From DAINBT01 sp036732785 (GTDB taxonomy: Bacteria; Planctomycetota; Phycisphaerae; Sedimentisphaerales; SM23-30): a stretch of 18,743 bases of DNA. The notes beneath the pieces were generated by a model. That model did no database searches and was not told the DNA's origin. It saw nothing but the letters and a program-made list of their open reading frames with translations. Position 1 is the stretch's first letter; each line of letters starts with the position of its first letter. The DNA lies in contig CAZICK010000075.1 in assembly GCA_964537505.1 (NCBI GenBank), positions 1-18,743 on the forward strand, read 5' to 3'. A program made the translations under genes and the position numbers. Shown piece after piece: positions 5,357 to 13,318 of the stretch.

Positions 5357-7541
5357 ATCTCAGCAGTGAATCCATGCCCCAGCGGTACAGGGTATAACTG
5401 CCACAGTCGATCCGCACCCTGCCGGACATGTACGGCAGGGCCGAAGCGGGCAAGGTATCCTGCTCAAGTTCGATGGACACCTCATAAACCGTACCTATCG
5501 GTTTTTCCTGCTCGCTAACGGGATCGTACTCGGTAAGCACTTCACCTCCGACCTTATTGCTCAGGGCCATCTTTTCGCCGAACTCGCCCATACTGTTTTG
5601 GCGATGCAGACTGACGGACGCTACCTTGCCTTTGAACTTTTCTTTACTGAAAGCGTAGAGCATCAGTTCGGCGTTTTGTCCCACCTGGTCGGCCTGCTTG
5701 AAAACGCGGGCGTAAGTTTTCTCCGGCACTAAGGCCTTGGCCAGCAATCGGCGAGTATCGGCCAACAGCAGCAAAGGCGCTGCCCGCGGAACATATTTAC
5801 CCTGCAGTTTATCAATATCTCCATTACGGGTCAGGACCTCACCGGTGAACGGTACCTTGACCTGCAGGTTTGCGATCGACTGCTGTACTCTTTCTTCGTC
5901 GTTTCGGAGAGTTTTGAGACGTTCACGAAGATACTTAACCTGACCGTCATAACCGAGATGCTCATATCGGCCGACATCGATTTGGGTTTGAGCTATCTGC
6001 GATTGAAGTAGAATATTTTCGTACGGCAGTTCCAGGTTTTCCAGGCACGCTACAATCGGCGATTCGGTATCGATCCACACTCCCTCGCGGACACGCTGGT
6101 CGCAATCGACCTTACCATCCACTTCACTGCGAAGCCACTGCATCCGGGCAGGTTCCAGAATAAAGTTAAGCGTTACGTGCTGCTCCAGCGGCCAGAACAA
6201 CGCACCGGCCGCCAGGATAACCAGGATCGCCAGTAATGTCAGCAAACGAACGTTCGATATACCAAAGGCCCGACGCTGTTTGGTAATCATCGAGCCGGCC
6301 TTGTATAACGGCAGAACCAACATCGTCAACAGGGAGAAAACCACAAACACCCGGCCGAACATCACTAAATGCATCCCCTTGAGCACAGCGTATATGGAAA
6401 AAGTGATCACAAACACTATAAACCAGCGATAGATCATAGCGCTGACCGAATAGAGCGGAAAAATAAACCGAAAACGATGTTCTTCCGGCAGCTCGTTCGA
6501 GCGGCCACCCAGGATGTAACGCACAAAAAAATTTCTCATGGCCATGCTGGACCGCTGACGCAGATTGGGCACCTCAATCAGGTCCATCATAACATAATAA
6601 CCGTCAAATCGCAGCAGCGGATTGGCATTGAACATAACAGTCGAGATCGAACAGACGATTATCGTATTGAAAGCGAAGGCATGTATGAAACCTGGCTGCT
6701 CGGTAAAGTACCAGGCAATCGTTGCCAGGGCCGCTATCATCAGTTCCGTCAGAATGCCGCCGGCCGTGGCTGCCAGTCGATGCGCCTTATTGGGAAACGT
6801 CCACGAATCGGTAATATTACAATAAAGCATCGGCATAAAAACCAAAATCAAAATGCCCAACTCATGCACTTCCCCTCCGTAGTTTTTGCACGTCAGCCCG
6901 TGGCCGAACTCGTGCAGCGCCTTTGTCAGCCAGATAACCGCGAATAAAATAGGGACATTCCAGATCGTGAAAAAACTGGTATGAAACATAGAAGTGAAAT
7001 CATGCCATCGCCCGATCACCAGGCCGGCCGCCGCCGCCAGCAGCAGCAGGTAAAACAGCAGAAACGTATGAGTCCAGAAAAAACGCAAACGTCCGATCAC
7101 CCGATCGAAAAGCCGGTCGGGATCGTATATCGGAATCTTTATGAACATCAAATTGATAAACTGGCCAAACAGCTTCTTGTTCCGGTTCTTTTTCGCCGAT
7201 TCATACAGTATCTTGTCCCGGTTCGGTTGGTTCATAACCAGCAGGTTTTTCTCCGTCAGAGAGCTGATGAACATGCCGATCTCATGGTTTGACAAATCAC
7301 CGCTGTTGAACTGGTTTCGGTGAGCTTCTTTGAGTTGGTCGAGCGTTATGGGCCGACGCAACTGCTCGATAAGAAAATGCTCTTCGCGACTAAAACGGTA
7401 ATAACGCAGCGACAGGGGGTCTTTGTACACCCAAAAGGGTTGCCCGTCGAATGTCTGGGCAAACGAAACCAGCTCTGACCGCAAAAGCGGCAGCAGAGGC
7501 TGATCGGGCGGGCACATCTTTTCATCTGATTCGCAACTCAA
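5325..7541 (-). CDS. Membrane fusion protein: PqqD-like domain, M50 metalloprotease-like core, HlyD-like adaptor
   Basis: This 738-residue protein probably acts in the cytoplasmic membrane. Residues about 35-105 look like a PqqD-type winged helix (YYRFSREEHFLIEQL). There follows a multi-spanning segment with HEFGH at 210-214 and NPLLRFDGY at 307-315, the zinc-ligand motifs of M50 site-2-protease-type enzymes, both intact. After a last membrane span near 432-451 comes a HlyD/biotinyl-lipoyl-like region (about 470-735) with a helical hairpin around 535-560. The start is TTG at 7541, supported by GGAGG 6 bases upstream; the next in-frame ATG (7517) is too far from any RBS. It is the third gene of an operon with two more HlyD-type proteins. 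It may process or export a peptide; no substrate is visible. The C-terminal codons lie in the right copy of the insertion repeat. Confidence 0.8.
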   Translation of the reverse strand: MSCESDEKMCPPDQPLLPLLRSELVSFAQTFDGQPFWVYKDPLSLRYYRFSREEHFLIEQLRRPITLDQLKEAHRNQFNSGDLSNHEIGMFISSLTEKNLLVMNQPNRDKILYESAKKNRNKKLFGQFINLMFIKIPIYDPDRLFDRVIGRLRFFWTHTFLLFYLLLLAAAAGLVIGRWHDFTSMFHTSFFTIWNVPILFAVIWLTKALHEFGHGLTCKNYGGEVHELGILILVFMPMLYCNITDSWTFPNKAHRLAATAGGILTELMIAALATIAWYFTEQPGFIHAFAFNTIIVCSISTVMFNANPLLRFDGYYVMMDLIEVPNLRQRSSMAMRNFFVRYILGGRSNELPEEHRFRFIFPLYSVSAMIYRWFIVFVITFSIYAVLKGMHLVMFGRVFVVFSLLTMLVLPLYKAGSMITKQRRAFGISNVRLLTLLAILVILAAGALFWPLEQHVTLNFILEPARMQWLRSEVDGKVDCDQRVREGVWIDTESPIVACLENLELPYENILLQSQIAQTQIDVGRYEHLGYDGQVKYLRERLKTLRNDEERVQQSIANLQVKVPFTGEVLTRNGDIDKLQGKYVPRAAPLLLLADTRRLLAKALVPEKTYARVFKQADQVGQNAELMLYAFSKEKFKGKVASVSLHRQNSMGEFGEKMALSNKVGGEVLTEYDPVSEQEKPIGTVYEVSIELEQDTLPASALPYMSGRVRIDCGSYTLYRWGMDSLLRFISPDVRLGF

Positions 7542-7581
7542 CGAATACCTCCAAAGGCTGCGATCTTATATTCTTCTGCCG

Positions 7582-8508
7582 CTACAACTTGGCATAAGCC
7601 TTTATAAACGGGCGAAAAAGATAGCGATACTCGCCTTGCGAGAGCTTCTGGTAATCTTCCACCAAAGGATTGTCAATCTCAACTTTCACCTCGAACGTCT
7701 GAGTGGCGGAATTAATGGTGGGGCTTATATACACCACCTGGCCCGTAACCTTCTTGTTGACGACGTCTTCGATAAACACATCGACGGGCTGGCCCAGCCG
7801 TACATTGCCCTGCTCGGTTATAGGCAGGGTCTTGCGCAGCCGCAGCTTATCAACCTTCATCATCGCTATTATCGGCTTGCCCACCTGGACTGTCTCACCT
7901 ACTTCCGAAGGTTTGACTTTGAGATTAGCCACCTGCAGAATCTCGTCCACACTCGACAGCGATACAATTACACCGTCCATCGGGGCTCGCAGCGAATGCT
8001 GCTCCAGCATCTTTTCGCCCTGTTTTAATTCAATCTCAAGCCGCTCAAGGTCCTTTTTTACCTTATCGAGTCCCAGCTTGGTAATCTGCGCACTTTGGAT
8101 AGCCTCCTTCATTTCTTTTTCCGAAGCCACAGGGCTGCCACCAATTTGTTTGTTATACAATTTTTCGACAATCGCCAAATTATCCCTGGCATACTCATAT
8201 TTTACCTCCGCCTCTTTGATCTCGATGGTACGTTTTATCTCTATCTGCAGCCTGATGCCTTTGATTTGAAGTTCGATCTGCTCGCAATCCAGTTGCACCA
8301 GCAGATCGTCTTTCTTGACAAAATCCTGTGGTTCACGCGTAATCTCGGCAATGATTCCACTAACAGCCGCACTGAGAACCACCATTTTCTGTGGGTCCAG
8401 GGCCCGTCCTTCCTGCAATTGAGGCTTTTGCTGGGCGATTAACGACGATGCCCCAAACAAACACACCACTAAAGTTAATACCGCTGCTTTGTAACTGATT
8501 TTATTCAT
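7582..8508 (-). CDS. Periplasmic HlyD-family adaptor protein
   Basis: This 308-residue secreted protein has a clear signal peptide (MNKISYKAAVLTLVVCLFGA...SLIAQ, cleavage near residue 25). It then has the split lipoyl-like half-motif (ILVQLDCEQIE-type segment near 70), a long helical hairpin from about 75 to 170, and the returning half (SLRAPMDGVIVSL). A beta-barrel and C-terminal domain follow. Members of this family bridge inner-membrane transporters to outer-membrane partners. GGGAG 8 bases upstream of the ATG supports the start, and it overlaps the end of the preceding gene. Spacing is 15 bases from the GAF-HlyD gene and 40 bases to the M50 fusion, consistent with one operon. No ABC, RND or TolC-like component is present nearby. 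Confidence 0.85.
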   Translation of the reverse strand: MNKISYKAAVLTLVVCLFGASSLIAQQKPQLQEGRALDPQKMVVLSAAVSGIIAEITREPQDFVKKDDLLVQLDCEQIELQIKGIRLQIEIKRTIEIKEAEVKYEYARDNLAIVEKLYNKQIGGSPVASEKEMKEAIQSAQITKLGLDKVKKDLERLEIELKQGEKMLEQHSLRAPMDGVIVSLSSVDEILQVANLKVKPSEVGETVQVGKPIIAMMKVDKLRLRKTLPITEQGNVRLGQPVDVFIEDVVNKKVTGQVVYISPTINSATQTFEVKVEIDNPLVEDYQKLSQGEYRYLFRPFIKAYAKL

Positions 8509-8523
8509 GTCACCATCTCCCTT

Positions 8524-10512
8524 CTAGAACATACTCACCCTGACAAAATCCGCAAACTCATGCGTCACAGCATAGAACAGGCTGCGCTTGCCGCACTCGA
8601 TAGCCACCTTGCCTTCCATCCCCTGTCGCGGCTCTATATCATCTCTGAGGCTTTCCGGTTCACTCACACGCACCTCAATAACATTACGGTATTTCTGCTG
8701 CCCCGTAGCCATAACGTGAGCACGACGGGCCACCGACAAAACCTTCGACCGGAAAATTTTTTTGGGATAGGCGTTGAGAATAACATTCGCCTCCAGGAAC
8801 TTCCCCGTCTCATCCGGATCGAGCCTGTCATAAGCCCTCAAAAGCTCGCCCGCCTCGTCTTCGGGAACATTCACCAGCAGCCACCAGGGAGAATCGCCTG
8901 GCACCACGTCAAAAACCGCGTCTCCCCTTACTACCGGTTTCAAAGGTAATTTAGTTATTTCACTTTGACCGGTTATCACCACCCCGGCAACCGGCGCTTT
9001 GATGTCATACTGCTTCTTTTGCAGCAGGAGTTTATCCCACTCGGCCGTCAGGGCCGCCAGCCTATGGACGTACTGCGCCCTTACGTCAGCCGACTGACCG
9101 GCCTCATCACGAGCCAAAGTCGCCTCACTGACAGCGTTGGTCACACGATCTATTTCGCTGTCGATTATCCGCGTATCCAGACTCGCCAACACCTGGTCTT
9201 TGTCCACTTTTTGGCCGCTGGACACGAAAACATCCTCGATCACACCTTCCTGGGCCACGTAAGCGGAACGGGCTTCTATCGGCACCAACTCGGCCGTACC
9301 GATCACCTTAAGCTCCTTTTGAACCAGTAGGGGCGTGATGACAATGGCCAGCACTACTGCCGCCCAGACCACCAGTCGCACACGGGCCATCATATATATC
9401 TTGTCCCGTATCGCACCGACAGCCCGCACCAGGGGCGACAACGGCAAATGACGATATGTTAAACTGTTCGAAAGGGCACTGCCCGCCTCCGCCAGCAAAC
9501 CTTCAATTTTTCTACGCTGCGGCTGATCGATGGCCTGTTCCGTCGCCAATTCCACCACCAACGCCCCAACCACCCGTTTGTCAGATCGGATCGGAAATAT
9601 CCCCAACACCATCGAGCCGGCCTGCAGCATATACAACCGGGCCGCTGTCAACAGATCGTCACCGTCTCCCAGCCCGTCCTTAACCGCAATATTGGGATTG
9701 TCCACCAGCAGTACCTTATCGTTACGGCACACCTGACGGGCTATCTGCGTTATGCTTTTGATAAAGCTGCTTTTGACCGCCACCGATTCCACTCCAGAAA
9801 CCGCTTCCATCCGGAACTTCCCTCGGCTGGAAAATGTACCTGCCATGCACCGATAGACCGTCAACAACTCCTGGGCGTAGTTAGCCAGTGCGTAACAGGT
9901 CCGTTTCGGGTCCAGTCCGCTGTGCACAGAGCTGACAAACTGCCTTAAACGATCGCTTTGGGCGATCTGTCCCTCCAATTCACGTATCTGTTGCCGCTGA
10001 AGAAATATCCCCGCATGATCGCACAGACCCTGCAAAAAACCCACATAACCTCTCACCGCTCGAGGATCCACTTCCCTCGGCGAAATGAGCAGCAGTATTG
10101 CCGTTACCTTGTCCATCGCCATAATCGGCACGAACAGCAGCGTATGCGGCGAATCGTTAGCTCCCGCCTTGCCAAGGCCCCCATCATACATATCCGTCCC
10201 GCCGTAAGACGGCAGAACTACCGGCCCTGACGTCTCAGCCACCCTGTTAAGGGCATTGCCCAACAATTCAAACTGTCGGCCCTGCTCCTCCAGACCGGCC
10301 AAGGCCAGATTTATATGGCAGATGGTAGTCAATTGGCTATGCTCACCGATTTTCCAGACCGCCCCGCCATCGCCAAGGACCGCCATAACCCGCTCCAGGA
10401 ACAGGCGAAAAAAATCCCCTCTTGTGTTGTCAGAGACGCTAAGTTGAGCTATATCCCGCTCTAAGGCGGCTAATTGTTGACGAAAGGCTGCACTTTCAAC
10501 ATCGGTTTCCAT
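8524..10512 (-). CDS. GAF-domain, single-span membrane protein with periplasmic HlyD-like domain
   Basis: This 662-residue protein seems to join a cytoplasmic sensor to a periplasmic adaptor. Residues about 30-175 and 195-350 are two GAF-like domains; the second is clearer, with a coiled linker around 172-192. A hydrophobic membrane span lies at about 377-397 (VRLVVWAAVVLAIVITPLLV). Past it, GTAELVPIEARSAYVAQEGVI and the following VFVSSGQKVDKDQVLASLD are a typical lipoyl/HlyD half, with a short hairpin and the matching half IKAPVAGVVI. GAF domains bind small ligands or mediate dimerisation; the ligand here is unknown. It is the first gene of the operon with the HlyD and M50/HlyD genes. The RBS upstream of the ATG at 10512 is weak (AGGA about 11 bases away). 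Confidence 0.8.
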   Translation of the reverse strand: METDVESAAFRQQLAALERDIAQLSVSDNTRGDFFRLFLERVMAVLGDGGAVWKIGEHSQLTTICHINLALAGLEEQGRQFELLGNALNRVAETSGPVVLPSYGGTDMYDGGLGKAGANDSPHTLLFVPIMAMDKVTAILLLISPREVDPRAVRGYVGFLQGLCDHAGIFLQRQQIRELEGQIAQSDRLRQFVSSVHSGLDPKRTCYALANYAQELLTVYRCMAGTFSSRGKFRMEAVSGVESVAVKSSFIKSITQIARQVCRNDKVLLVDNPNIAVKDGLGDGDDLLTAARLYMLQAGSMVLGIFPIRSDKRVVGALVVELATEQAIDQPQRRKIEGLLAEAGSALSNSLTYRHLPLSPLVRAVGAIRDKIYMMARVRLVVWAAVVLAIVITPLLVQKELKVIGTAELVPIEARSAYVAQEGVIEDVFVSSGQKVDKDQVLASLDTRIIDSEIDRVTNAVSEATLARDEAGQSADVRAQYVHRLAALTAEWDKLLLQKKQYDIKAPVAGVVITGQSEITKLPLKPVVRGDAVFDVVPGDSPWWLLVNVPEDEAGELLRAYDRLDPDETGKFLEANVILNAYPKKIFRSKVLSVARRAHVMATGQQKYRNVIEVRVSEPESLRDDIEPRQGMEGKVAIECGKRSLFYAVTHEFADFVRVSMF

Positions 10513-10556
10513 CTAACAGGTGTCCTAATTAAGTCTTTTGGGTAAGAAACGATACG

Positions 10557-10585
10557 ATAATAACAGAACCAAGCGACTATTGAAA
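10557..10585 (-). promoter_or_regulatory. Candidate promoter of the GAF-HlyD/HlyD/M50 operon
   Basis: On the minus strand, TATTAT (plus 10557-10562) lies 17 bases from TTTCAA (plus 10580-10585). The -10 is good and the -35 is weak. It would give a leader of roughly 40 bases. Confidence 0.35.
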
Positions 10586-10771
10586 CACTTTTTCCACCGT
10601 TTTGAAATATTTTGGCCACGTCGTGTCAAAGAAAACCACCGATTTAGCTTTCGTCAAGCCCGCCGAGTTCCCTCCAACACTTTTCAATTCCTACTCACCC
10701 AAATTCTGCGCAGAAACCAAGCAACACCAATAAGTTACGTCATTTGCCAAATAATAATTTTAAAAAAATGC

Positions 10772-10799
10772 TTGCAAAAAAATTGTGATTCGCTATCAT
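10772..10799 (+). promoter_or_regulatory. Candidate promoter of the NifX-to-Mrp operon
   Basis: TTGCAA (10772-10777) and TATCAT (10794-10799) are separated by 16 bases. Transcription would begin near 10806, leaving a leader of about 190 bases before the NifX-like gene. Confidence 0.5.
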
Positions 10800-10839
10800 C
10801 GTAGTCAACTGGTTGTTTCTTATGCCAGTGGAGGCGTAT

Positions 10840-10878
10840 ATGATCAAGATCGAATCTGGCACGAAGTTTTCTCGTTAA
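10840..10878 (+). CDS. Possible 12-codon leader ORF
   Basis: ATG at 10840 has GGAGG 5 bases upstream and encodes MIKIESGTKFSR before TAA. Beyond the stop the same frame stays open for 33 more codons to 10980. It may therefore be a leader peptide, or a small gene broken by one stop codon. A TGCCAG/CTGGCA inverted repeat (10823-10828 and 10856-10861) encloses the RBS and start. No residue enrichment typical of amino-acid attenuators is seen. Confidence 0.3.
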   Translation: MIKIESGTKFSR

Positions 10879-10996
10879 GACGAAAAGGAAGAAGATTATT
10901 CTATAACAAAGTTGAGTCTGTCATTTTTTTACAACTTTGATATATTTGACGTGGCAGCGTGTTTAGTGTTGCTGAAATAATAAGGAGTTTTTTGAT

Positions 10997-11362
10997 ATGA
11001 AGGTTACAGTTACATCGAATGGTCAGGAGATGGATTCGGAAGTTGACCCTCGTTTCGGGCGGGCGAAATGGTTTATTCTGGTGGACACTGATTCCGGGGA
11101 ACATGAGGCGATCGACAACAAGCAGAATCTCAATGCGGCCCAGGGAGCCGGCATCCAGGCGGGACAGAATGTTGTCGAGCTTGGCGCGGAAGCTGTTATT
11201 ACCGGCAACGTAGGTCCAAAAGCTTTGCGGGTTTTACAGGCAGCAGGCATTAAAATATATCTCTGCAGCAGTGGTACTACGGTGGCTGAAGCTATAAAGC
11301 AACTAAAGGCGGGTGATCTCAAGCAGGTTAATCAGGCTAACGTGGAAGGACACTGGGCTTAA
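10997..11362 (+). CDS. NifX/NifB-C-type dinitrogenase Fe-Mo cofactor-binding family protein
   Basis: This 121-residue cytoplasmic protein belongs to the ribonuclease H-fold NifX/MTH1175 family, whose better known members bind iron-sulfur-type cofactors or precursors. The start MKVTVTSNG, the signature DPRFGRAKWFILVD (about residues 17-30) and the middle QGAGIQAGQNVVELGAEAVITGNVGPKAL fit the family well. AAGGAG lies 9 bases before the ATG. No nitrogenase genes are present; small NifX-like proteins are common in anaerobes next to Mrp ATPases, as here. It is the first full gene of a six-gene plus-strand operon. Its exact cargo cannot be inferred. Confidence 0.85.
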   Translation: MKVTVTSNGQEMDSEVDPRFGRAKWFILVDTDSGEHEAIDNKQNLNAAQGAGIQAGQNVVELGAEAVITGNVGPKALRVLQAAGIKIYLCSSGTTVAEAIKQLKAGDLKQVNQANVEGHWA

Positions 11363-11365
11363 ACG

Positions 11366-12238
11366 ATGAAAACTTTTTTAGAGTGTGTACCGTGTCTTGT
11401 CGGTCAGGCTTTGGGAGCGGTCAGGTTCGTAACAGATGATGAATTGATTCACGAGGAAGTGCTTCGTAAAGTAATGGCCAAGGCCAGTGAGATGGACCTT
11501 TCAATGACGCCGCCGGAAATGGGGCAGGAAATTCACAGGTTAATCCGGCAAATCACCGGCAACAAAGATCCTTATCGAGATATCAAAGACTATTCCAATC
11601 AGTTGGCTTTGCAAATATATCCCCGGCTGAAGGAAAGGGTCGGGCATTCAGCGGATTCCTTCGAGACAGCGGTGCGGGTTGCGATCGCGGGTAATATAAT
11701 TGATTTCGCGAAAATGAACGATCTTGATGACGCAAAGATTCATCAGGCCATTGAAGATTCATTTACAGCGACTTTATCCAAATCTGCGGTGAACGATTTA
11801 CGTAACGCAATAGACAAAAGCAAAAATATTCTTTATATCGGTGATAACGCCGGTGAGATTGTTTTTGATCGGTTGTTACTTGAGCAGTTACCCTGTGAAA
11901 AAATAATGTTTGTTGTCAGAGGCAGTCCTGTTATCAATGATGCGACAATGGAAGATGCTCACAAGACAGGTCTTAGTGAAGTTGTAAAGGTAATAGATAA
12001 CGGCTCAGACGCTCCGGGGACGATTGTGGAGACGTGTTCGGAACAGTTTCGCAAATGCTTTGATGAAGCCGATCTGATTATTGCCAAGGGACAAGGGAAC
12101 TACGAGACGTTAAGTGATGTTGATAAGGATATTTTTTACTTGTTCAAGGTGAAATGCCCTGTTATTGCCAAAGATGCCGGCGAGAAAGTAGGTAATCTGG
12201 TACTTCAAAGAAAGAAGGAAAACCATGCCAATTTATGA
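11366..12238 (+). CDS. DUF89 (ARMT1-like) metal-dependent phosphatase-family protein
   Basis: This 290-residue protein belongs to DUF89, a family with metal-dependent phosphatase activity on damaged phosphometabolites in characterised members. Visible motifs are GDNAGE (159-164) with the metal-binding D160 and N161, VRGSPVINDATMED (184-197), and the C-terminal AKGQGNYE (240-247). The N-terminus carries C7-x2-C10 (ECVPC), a feature of the prokaryotic subfamily that may bind a metal. It starts only 3 bases after the NifX-like gene and overlaps the FmdB gene by 14 bases, so it is tightly coupled in the operon. The physiological substrate is unknown. Confidence 0.85.
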   Translation: MKTFLECVPCLVGQALGAVRFVTDDELIHEEVLRKVMAKASEMDLSMTPPEMGQEIHRLIRQITGNKDPYRDIKDYSNQLALQIYPRLKERVGHSADSFETAVRVAIAGNIIDFAKMNDLDDAKIHQAIEDSFTATLSKSAVNDLRNAIDKSKNILYIGDNAGEIVFDRLLLEQLPCEKIMFVVRGSPVINDATMEDAHKTGLSEVVKVIDNGSDAPGTIVETCSEQFRKCFDEADLIIAKGQGNYETLSDVDKDIFYLFKVKCPVIAKDAGEKVGNLVLQRKKENHANL

Positions 12239-12425
12239 ATATCGATGCAAAAAATGTGGACAAGTGACGAGTTTTTTGGAAAAAGTTGGCGGCAAACAAA
12301 AACATACCTGTAAAAAATGTGAATCACAGGAACTAGCGAAGGTTTTTTCGACCTTTTCCACATCATCGAAGTCTTCTTCAACGGGTGATTCGAGTTGTCC
12401 TACAGGTACATGCCCGCTATCGTAG
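12225..12425 (+). CDS. FmdB-family zinc ribbon protein
   Basis: This 66-residue protein starts with the hallmark MPIYEYRCKKCG. It has two CxxC knuckles (C8/C11 and C29/C32) that should hold one zinc ion, and a low-complexity Ser/Thr tail. The tail contains two extra cysteines (C58 and C63, in SSCPTGTCPLS), also usual in this family. Function is poorly defined; members are often called regulatory proteins without proof. The start lies inside the DUF89 gene, and AAGAAGGAAA upstream supplies a usable RBS. Confidence 0.85.
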   Translation: MPIYEYRCKKCGQVTSFLEKVGGKQKHTCKKCESQELAKVFSTFSTSSKSSSTGDSSCPTGTCPLS

Positions 12426-12447
12426 CAAAACAAAGAGATAAACAGTA

Positions 12448-12801
12448 ATGAATACACTTATTGTTTTTAACCGTCCCCCATACGACGGGACCGATGTCAC
12501 GTGGAATGGTTTGCGATTGGCAGAACAACTGCTTAAGGTTGGAATTGAAGTACGGATATTCCTGATGAATGATTCCGTTGATCTGGCACGGGATGCATCA
12601 AAAGCACCCGAGGGGTATTTTGACTTGCAAAAAATGCTAAAGGATTTAATTGCCGAAGGTATTACGGTAAAAGTGTGTGGGACATGTAAGGCCCGGTGTG
12701 GCTTCTATAAAGGCGAACCTTATTTTGAAGGCGCTCATGACGCTACGATGCCGGAGTTGGCTGATTGGGTCAAGCGAGCTGACAGGATTGTTACATTCTG
12801 A
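12448..12801 (+). CDS. DsrE/YchN-like sulfur-relay family protein
   Basis: This 117-residue small alpha/beta protein of the DsrE fold opens with MNTLIVFNRPPYDGTD and continues LRLAEQLLKVGIEVRIFLMNDSV. The cysteines C77, C80 and C84 (KVCGTCKARCG) are at the place where DsrE-type sulfur carriers hold their active cysteine. It probably moves persulfide sulfur or acts on thiol chemistry in the cytoplasm. It sits 22 bases after the FmdB gene and 7 bases before the TrmO-like gene. No DsrF, DsrH or DsrC is present, so a role in the dissimilatory sulfite pathway is not indicated. Confidence 0.8.
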   Translation: MNTLIVFNRPPYDGTDVTWNGLRLAEQLLKVGIEVRIFLMNDSVDLARDASKAPEGYFDLQKMLKDLIAEGITVKVCGTCKARCGFYKGEPYFEGAHDATMPELADWVKRADRIVTF

Positions 12802-12808
12802 GGAGATT

Positions 12809-13288
12809 ATGGACGAAATAACCATACATCCGATAGGTGTAATTCATTCACCCTATAAGGAGGCAAAGGACATTCCCATTCAAGGAAGGTTCAAAAGTGA
12901 AGTAGCGGCCTGGATAGAACTGAAAGAAGAATACACACCCGGGCTGAAAGACCTGGATGGCTTTAGTCATGCCATCATACTATATTATTTCCACAATTCC
13001 CAAAGGGAGGAGCTGGAGGCAGAGCCGTTTCTTGAGGGGGTCAAACATGGGATATTCGCTATGAGGAGTCCGCATCGGCCTAATCACATAGGTCTTTCGG
13101 TTGTAAGGATCAAGATCATCGAGGGCAACAAGATGCATTTTACAGAAGTAGATGTTTTGGATGGGACGCCAGTACTTGACATCAAGCCTTACGTCAAATA
13201 TTATGACCAGCGAGATAATGTAATTTGTGGATGGTTAGACAAACATTTTGAGAATGGAGAAATTCCCAATAAAACAATTATAAAATGA
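12809..13288 (+). CDS. trmO: TrmO/TsaA-type tRNA (adenine-N6)-methyltransferase
   Basis: The family methylates N6 of the t6A37 base in threonine tRNAs using S-adenosylmethionine. The start MDEITIHPIGVIHSPY and the diagnostic GIFAMRSPHRPNHIGLSVV (about residues 85-103) are clear. At 159 residues it is the short form made of the beta-barrel domain only, without the C-terminal extension of the enterobacterial enzyme. The ATG at 12809 was chosen because GGAG lies just upstream and the family begins there; an upstream in-frame extension to 12677 lies inside the DsrE-like gene. Short TrmO-like proteins in such metal-rich operons may have other substrates, so the tRNA role is likely but not proven. 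Confidence 0.8.
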   Translation: MDEITIHPIGVIHSPYKEAKDIPIQGRFKSEVAAWIELKEEYTPGLKDLDGFSHAIILYYFHNSQREELEAEPFLEGVKHGIFAMRSPHRPNHIGLSVVRIKIIEGNKMHFTEVDVLDGTPVLDIKPYVKYYDQRDNVICGWLDKHFENGEIPNKTIIK

Positions 13289-13318
13289 TGAGATCACGTG
13301 TTAGTTAAGGAGACGTAC

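Larger units (their letters stand above)
10513..10996. other. 484-bp divergent intergenic region
   Basis: This AT-rich region separates the minus-strand adaptor operon from the plus-strand metal-cluster operon. It holds a candidate promoter on each strand, a 12-codon ORF with a good RBS, and two inverted repeats (10823-10828 with 10856-10861; 10907-10914 with 10932-10939). About 10600-10765 shows nothing recognisable. No tRNA or riboswitch consensus was seen. Confidence 0.6.

Noticed and set aside
6369..6947. 192-codon plus-strand ORF opposite the M50/HlyD gene
   Set aside because: Antisense shadow; the opposite strand carries intact zinc-protease motifs.
7703..8269. 188-codon plus-strand ORF opposite the HlyD adaptor gene
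   Set aside because: Antisense shadow; the minus-strand protein has a signal peptide and HlyD pattern.
10538..10804. 88-codon plus-strand ORF in the divergent intergenic region
   Set aside because: No RBS, a composition typical of AT-rich noncoding DNA, and it covers promoters on both strands.
10513..10996. tRNA or CRISPR in the largest intergenic gap
   Set aside because: No cloverleaf TTCRANNC context with an acceptor stem and no regularly spaced repeats were found.
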